A stretch of DNA of 64,000 nucleotides, from contig CP106741.1 in assembly GCA_030323305.1 (NCBI GenBank), positions 3,905,501 through 3,969,500 of the forward strand, read 5' to 3'. The notes beneath the pieces are model-generated. The model searched no databases. It worked only from the letters and a program-made list of their open reading frames with translations, and had not been told where the DNA came from. The DNA is from Paenibacillus sp. CC-CFT747. Its GTDB lineage: Bacteria > Bacillota > Bacilli > Paenibacillales > NBRC-103111. Below are positions 61,807-64,000 of this stretch, in pieces. The translations under genes were made by a program, and so were the position numbers. Each line of letters starts with the position of its first letter. Position 1 is the first letter of the stretch.

Positions 61807-64000
61807 TTGAACGGAAATCGTCTGCTGGCGATTGCGCTCAGCGCCGCTCTGGTTTTCCCTGCTTTTACTCCAAAGGCCCAGGCGGCTTCGGATCCCGGCT
61901 ATGTGCCGGTCCCTGTCGCCAACGGGGATTTTGAAGCGGCCGTTCCGGGAGACGGCAGCATCCCGGGCTGGACCACTACCCCGGCGGGAAGCACCTTCAA
62001 CGACAATTTGAAGGCGGAAGTTTCGAAGGAAAGGAGTTATTCCGGAGCCCAAAGCCTGCGAATGATCGATAACGACTCCAAAGCGTCTCTTCAAGTATTC
62101 AGCTCGATGCTTCCGGTGACGGAAGGCAAAACCTACCGATTTCAAACCCAAGCTTATGTTCAAGCGAAGAGCGTGCGCCTTTATGTGCACTTTAAAACCA
62201 AGGGCAGCAATACCATGACCGAGGGGTTCAATTATTTGGCCAACACGGTCGGATCCTGGACCAAAGTGGAGCAGGAGCTGGTAGCTCCTCCGGGGGCGGA
62301 ATATGCCCAAGTTTCCTTTTATTATGGGGCTTCGGGAACGGGGACGGTCGCCTTCTTGGATGATGTGAAGCTGGAGGAGAAGACGGCGACGAGCACGCTC
62401 ACACTGCCTTATTCGGATACAAGTATTGATCTCGGTGAGCCGGTTCAGATCGGCATTTCCCAGCGCGCGGTGATCGGAGTAGGTGCCGATGGGAAAGAAG
62501 AGCAGTACATAACGACCACCGGTTCGCCGGCCGGCTTCACTGTAGTGGACCTGCTGACGGGCAAGCAGAAATTCTCGCAGCGGGTAGAGGGCGCCACGGA
62601 CACGATCTGGGGGATGGACCGCGGGTCGGACGGGAACATCTATTTTGCTTCGACGGGCAAGCTGTACCGTTATGTGGTCGCCACGCAGAAGATTGAGAAC
62701 CTGGGAACCAACCCGACGGGGACCACGACGATGTACGATGTCAAAGCCAGCCCGGACGGCAAAATTTACGGAGGCACCTTCCACACGACCGATAACGGAA
62801 GAGTGTACGAATACGACATTGCCACCGGGCAGTTCCGGAATCTGGGAATCGCCAAGGAAGGCGAAGCCTACGCTATCGGCCTCGGGGTGACGGATAAGTA
62901 TCTGTATGTGGGAACAGGCAGCCATAGCGGCTTGGTCCGTTACGACCGGAAGACCTTGGCCAAAGAAGATTTGACCATTCCCGGCGTAACGGGGGAGAAG
63001 GACAGGAAGCTCGGTGAGGTGGAAAGCTACAACGGCTTCTTGTTTATTTACGGCGGGGATAGATTCCATGTGGTAAAGGAAGATACGCTCGAGTTGATCC
63101 AGACGCTTCCTTTCCAAGCCAAGATCTCTGCCCCGAATCCAGACCATCCGGATACGATCTATTACAAGCTGAACGATGAACTTTATTCTTATAACATGAC
63201 CACCAACACGGCGGCCAAGGTGGAAAGCATTCACGAGCCCCTGCCGGATACCGCCTTTAAAGTATCCCAATGGGTGAAGGCGGACAGCGGCCGGTTCGCG
63301 GGTAAATGGGCGCTGTACAGCATGGCGGCGTTCGGCGAAACCTTCGTCTTCGAGCCGGAAAGCGGCGAATACGAGACGATCTTCGATGAGCTCGCGGCGA
63401 TCGGGACCAGCGTCAATGTGCTGGAGTACAACAAGGGCCTTCTCTACATGAGCGGATTCCAGCGCGGCATGAGCGTGATGGACACCTCAACGGACAAGCT
63501 CATTTACAACGTTCCCGCGTTCCATCAGTCCGAAGGGGTCGGTTTCTATGGGGATGCCGCGTATTTCGGAGCCTACCCGGGTGCGAAAATGTACCGCCTC
63601 GATATGTCCAAACCGCTGAACTATAACGAATTCGGCTGGAGCAATCCGGGCCTTGCCCTCGACATCGCGGATAACCAGAATCGCCCTTATATCATCAAAA
63701 GCGGCGGGGGCAAACTGTTCACCGGAACGTTCCCGGCAAGCGGCTTTGAAGGAGCATTGTCCATTCTAGAGGAGCAGAAGGATGCCGGCGGAACCGTAAC
63801 CGGGGTTACCTACAAGACGTATCCGAACCTGATCCCGAACCAAACCATTATCGGCCTTCAATATTATGAGCCAAGCGGGAAGCTGTTCGGCAGCACGACC
63901 GTGTACGGCTATTTGGGCTCGGTAAGCCCTACCCCTCCCACGACGGAAGGAAAGGTATTCGTGTTCAACCCTTCGACGGGGGCGGTGGAGCATTCGTTTA
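61807..64000 (+). CDS. Secreted CBM + beta-propeller protein (propeller 4), 3' end outside window
   Basis: Open from TTG 61807 (after AAGAGGAGGA) to the right edge, 731 residues seen, no break. Signal peptide ~1-28 (ends KAQA); CBM4/9-like jelly roll ~35-190 (VANGDFEAAVPG, WTKVEQELVAPPGAEYA); then propeller blades: YGGTFHTTDNGRVYEYD, AYFGAYPGAKMYRLD, and the family end segment KPLNYNEFGWSNPG...NQNRP. Begins LNGNR, like the LNGNS-type start of propeller 1. Same layout and same divergent GntR partner as propeller 1, so a duplicated regulator-effector pair. Confidence 0.8.
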   Translation, partial: MNGNRLLAIALSAALVFPAFTPKAQAASDPGYVPVPVANGDFEAAVPGDGSIPGWTTTPAGSTFNDNLKAEVSKERSYSGAQSLRMIDNDSKASLQVFSSMLPVTEGKTYRFQTQAYVQAKSVRLYVHFKTKGSNTMTEGFNYLANTVGSWTKVEQELVAPPGAEYAQVSFYYGASGTGTVAFLDDVKLEEKTATSTLTLPYSDTSIDLGEPVQIGISQRAVIGVGADGKEEQYITTTGSPAGFTVVDLLTGKQKFSQRVEGATDTIWGMDRGSDGNIYFASTGKLYRYVVATQKIENLGTNPTGTTTMYDVKASPDGKIYGGTFHTTDNGRVYEYDIATGQFRNLGIAKEGEAYAIGLGVTDKYLYVGTGSHSGLVRYDRKTLAKEDLTIPGVTGEKDRKLGEVESYNGFLFIYGGDRFHVVKEDTLELIQTLPFQAKISAPNPDHPDTIYYKLNDELYSYNMTTNTAAKVESIHEPLPDTAFKVSQWVKADSGRFAGKWALYSMAAFGETFVFEPESGEYETIFDELAAIGTSVNVLEYNKGLLYMSGFQRGMSVMDTSTDKLIYNVPAFHQSEGVGFYGDAAYFGAYPGAKMYRLDMSKPLNYNEFGWSNPGLALDIADNQNRPYIIKSGGGKLFTGTFPASGFEGALSILEEQKDAGGTVTGVTYKTYPNLIPNQTIIGLQYYEPSGKLFGSTTVYGYLGSVSPTPPTTEGKVFVFNPSTGAVEHSF

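Noticed and set aside
61777-63270. 497-codon open frame on the minus strand
   Set aside because: Antisense shadow of the uninterrupted secreted CBM-propeller gene on the + strand, which has signal peptide, ribosome site and family motifs.
1-64000. CRISPR arrays, insertion sequences, phage genes, tRNA or rRNA
   Set aside because: No spaced repeats, transposase motifs, integrase or structural RNA signatures were found on reading both strands.

Overview
The window looks like a low-GC Gram-positive of the Paenibacillaceae (Paenibacillus-like). It has lipobox solute-binding lipoproteins with LplB/YtcP-type permeases and no dedicated ATPase, a membrane-anchored AraC sensor-regulator, strong AGGAGG ribosome sites, sigma-A promoters with 17-nt spacers, probable CcpA cre sites and a CopZ/CopA copper module. 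No rRNA, tRNA, CRISPR array, insertion sequence or phage gene was seen.

Layout. (1) 1-3566: 3' end of a secreted PL8-type polysaccharide lyase carrying four copies of a ~150-residue module. (2) 3612-23573: a polysaccharide/oligosaccharide locus. It has a GntR regulator fused to a solute-binding-protein domain, a secreted CBM plus beta-propeller protein, a beta-helix protein, two cytoplasmic beta-propeller proteins, an ABC importer, a deacetylase-like protein, a glucosamine-6-P deaminase homologue, a cytoplasmic heparinase II/III-like lyase and an isochorismatase-like hydrolase. (3) 23738-25745: MarR regulator plus MFS exporter with three matching operators. (4) 25880-37099: copper and envelope-stress region with CsoR-type boxes, a methyltransferase remnant, a two-component system, a DUF1541 lipoprotein, BcrC-like and DedA-PAP2 proteins, an ECF sigma/anti-sigma operon, copZ, copA and a His-rich secreted protein. 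(5) 37184-38826: GreA-like protein, small membrane peptide, SGNH esterase. (6) 39243-47609: ABC importer plus a catabolic operon (Gfo/Idh/MocA, HpcH/HpaI aldolase, two SDRs, PhyH dioxygenase, PIG-L-like). (7) 47858-59049: third importer, AraC regulator, large GH50-like glycosidase, truncated SDR, ThuA-like. (8) 59169-64000: IclR regulator, a second GntR/solute-binding fusion and, divergent from it, a second secreted CBM-propeller gene cut by the window end.

How the parts fit (inference): secreted PL8, GH50-like and CBM-propeller proteins act on acidic or amino-sugar polymers outside the cell. Three ABC importers bring in oligosaccharides. Cytoplasmic lyase-, propeller- and deacetylase-like proteins finish the breakdown, with hexosamine leaving through the NagB homologue and keto-deoxy acids through the aldolase.

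Major caveat: about 43 single-base frame breaks interrupt 27 genes. Nearly all are a missing base in a short homopolymer, mostly G or C. When the base is restored, conserved domains continue across the break and the total length becomes a multiple of three. I therefore annotate each broken gene as one gene over its full span and treat the breaks as probable consensus errors. Genuine decay is suspected only for the methyltransferase at 25971 and the SDR at 57897, where whole segments are missing.
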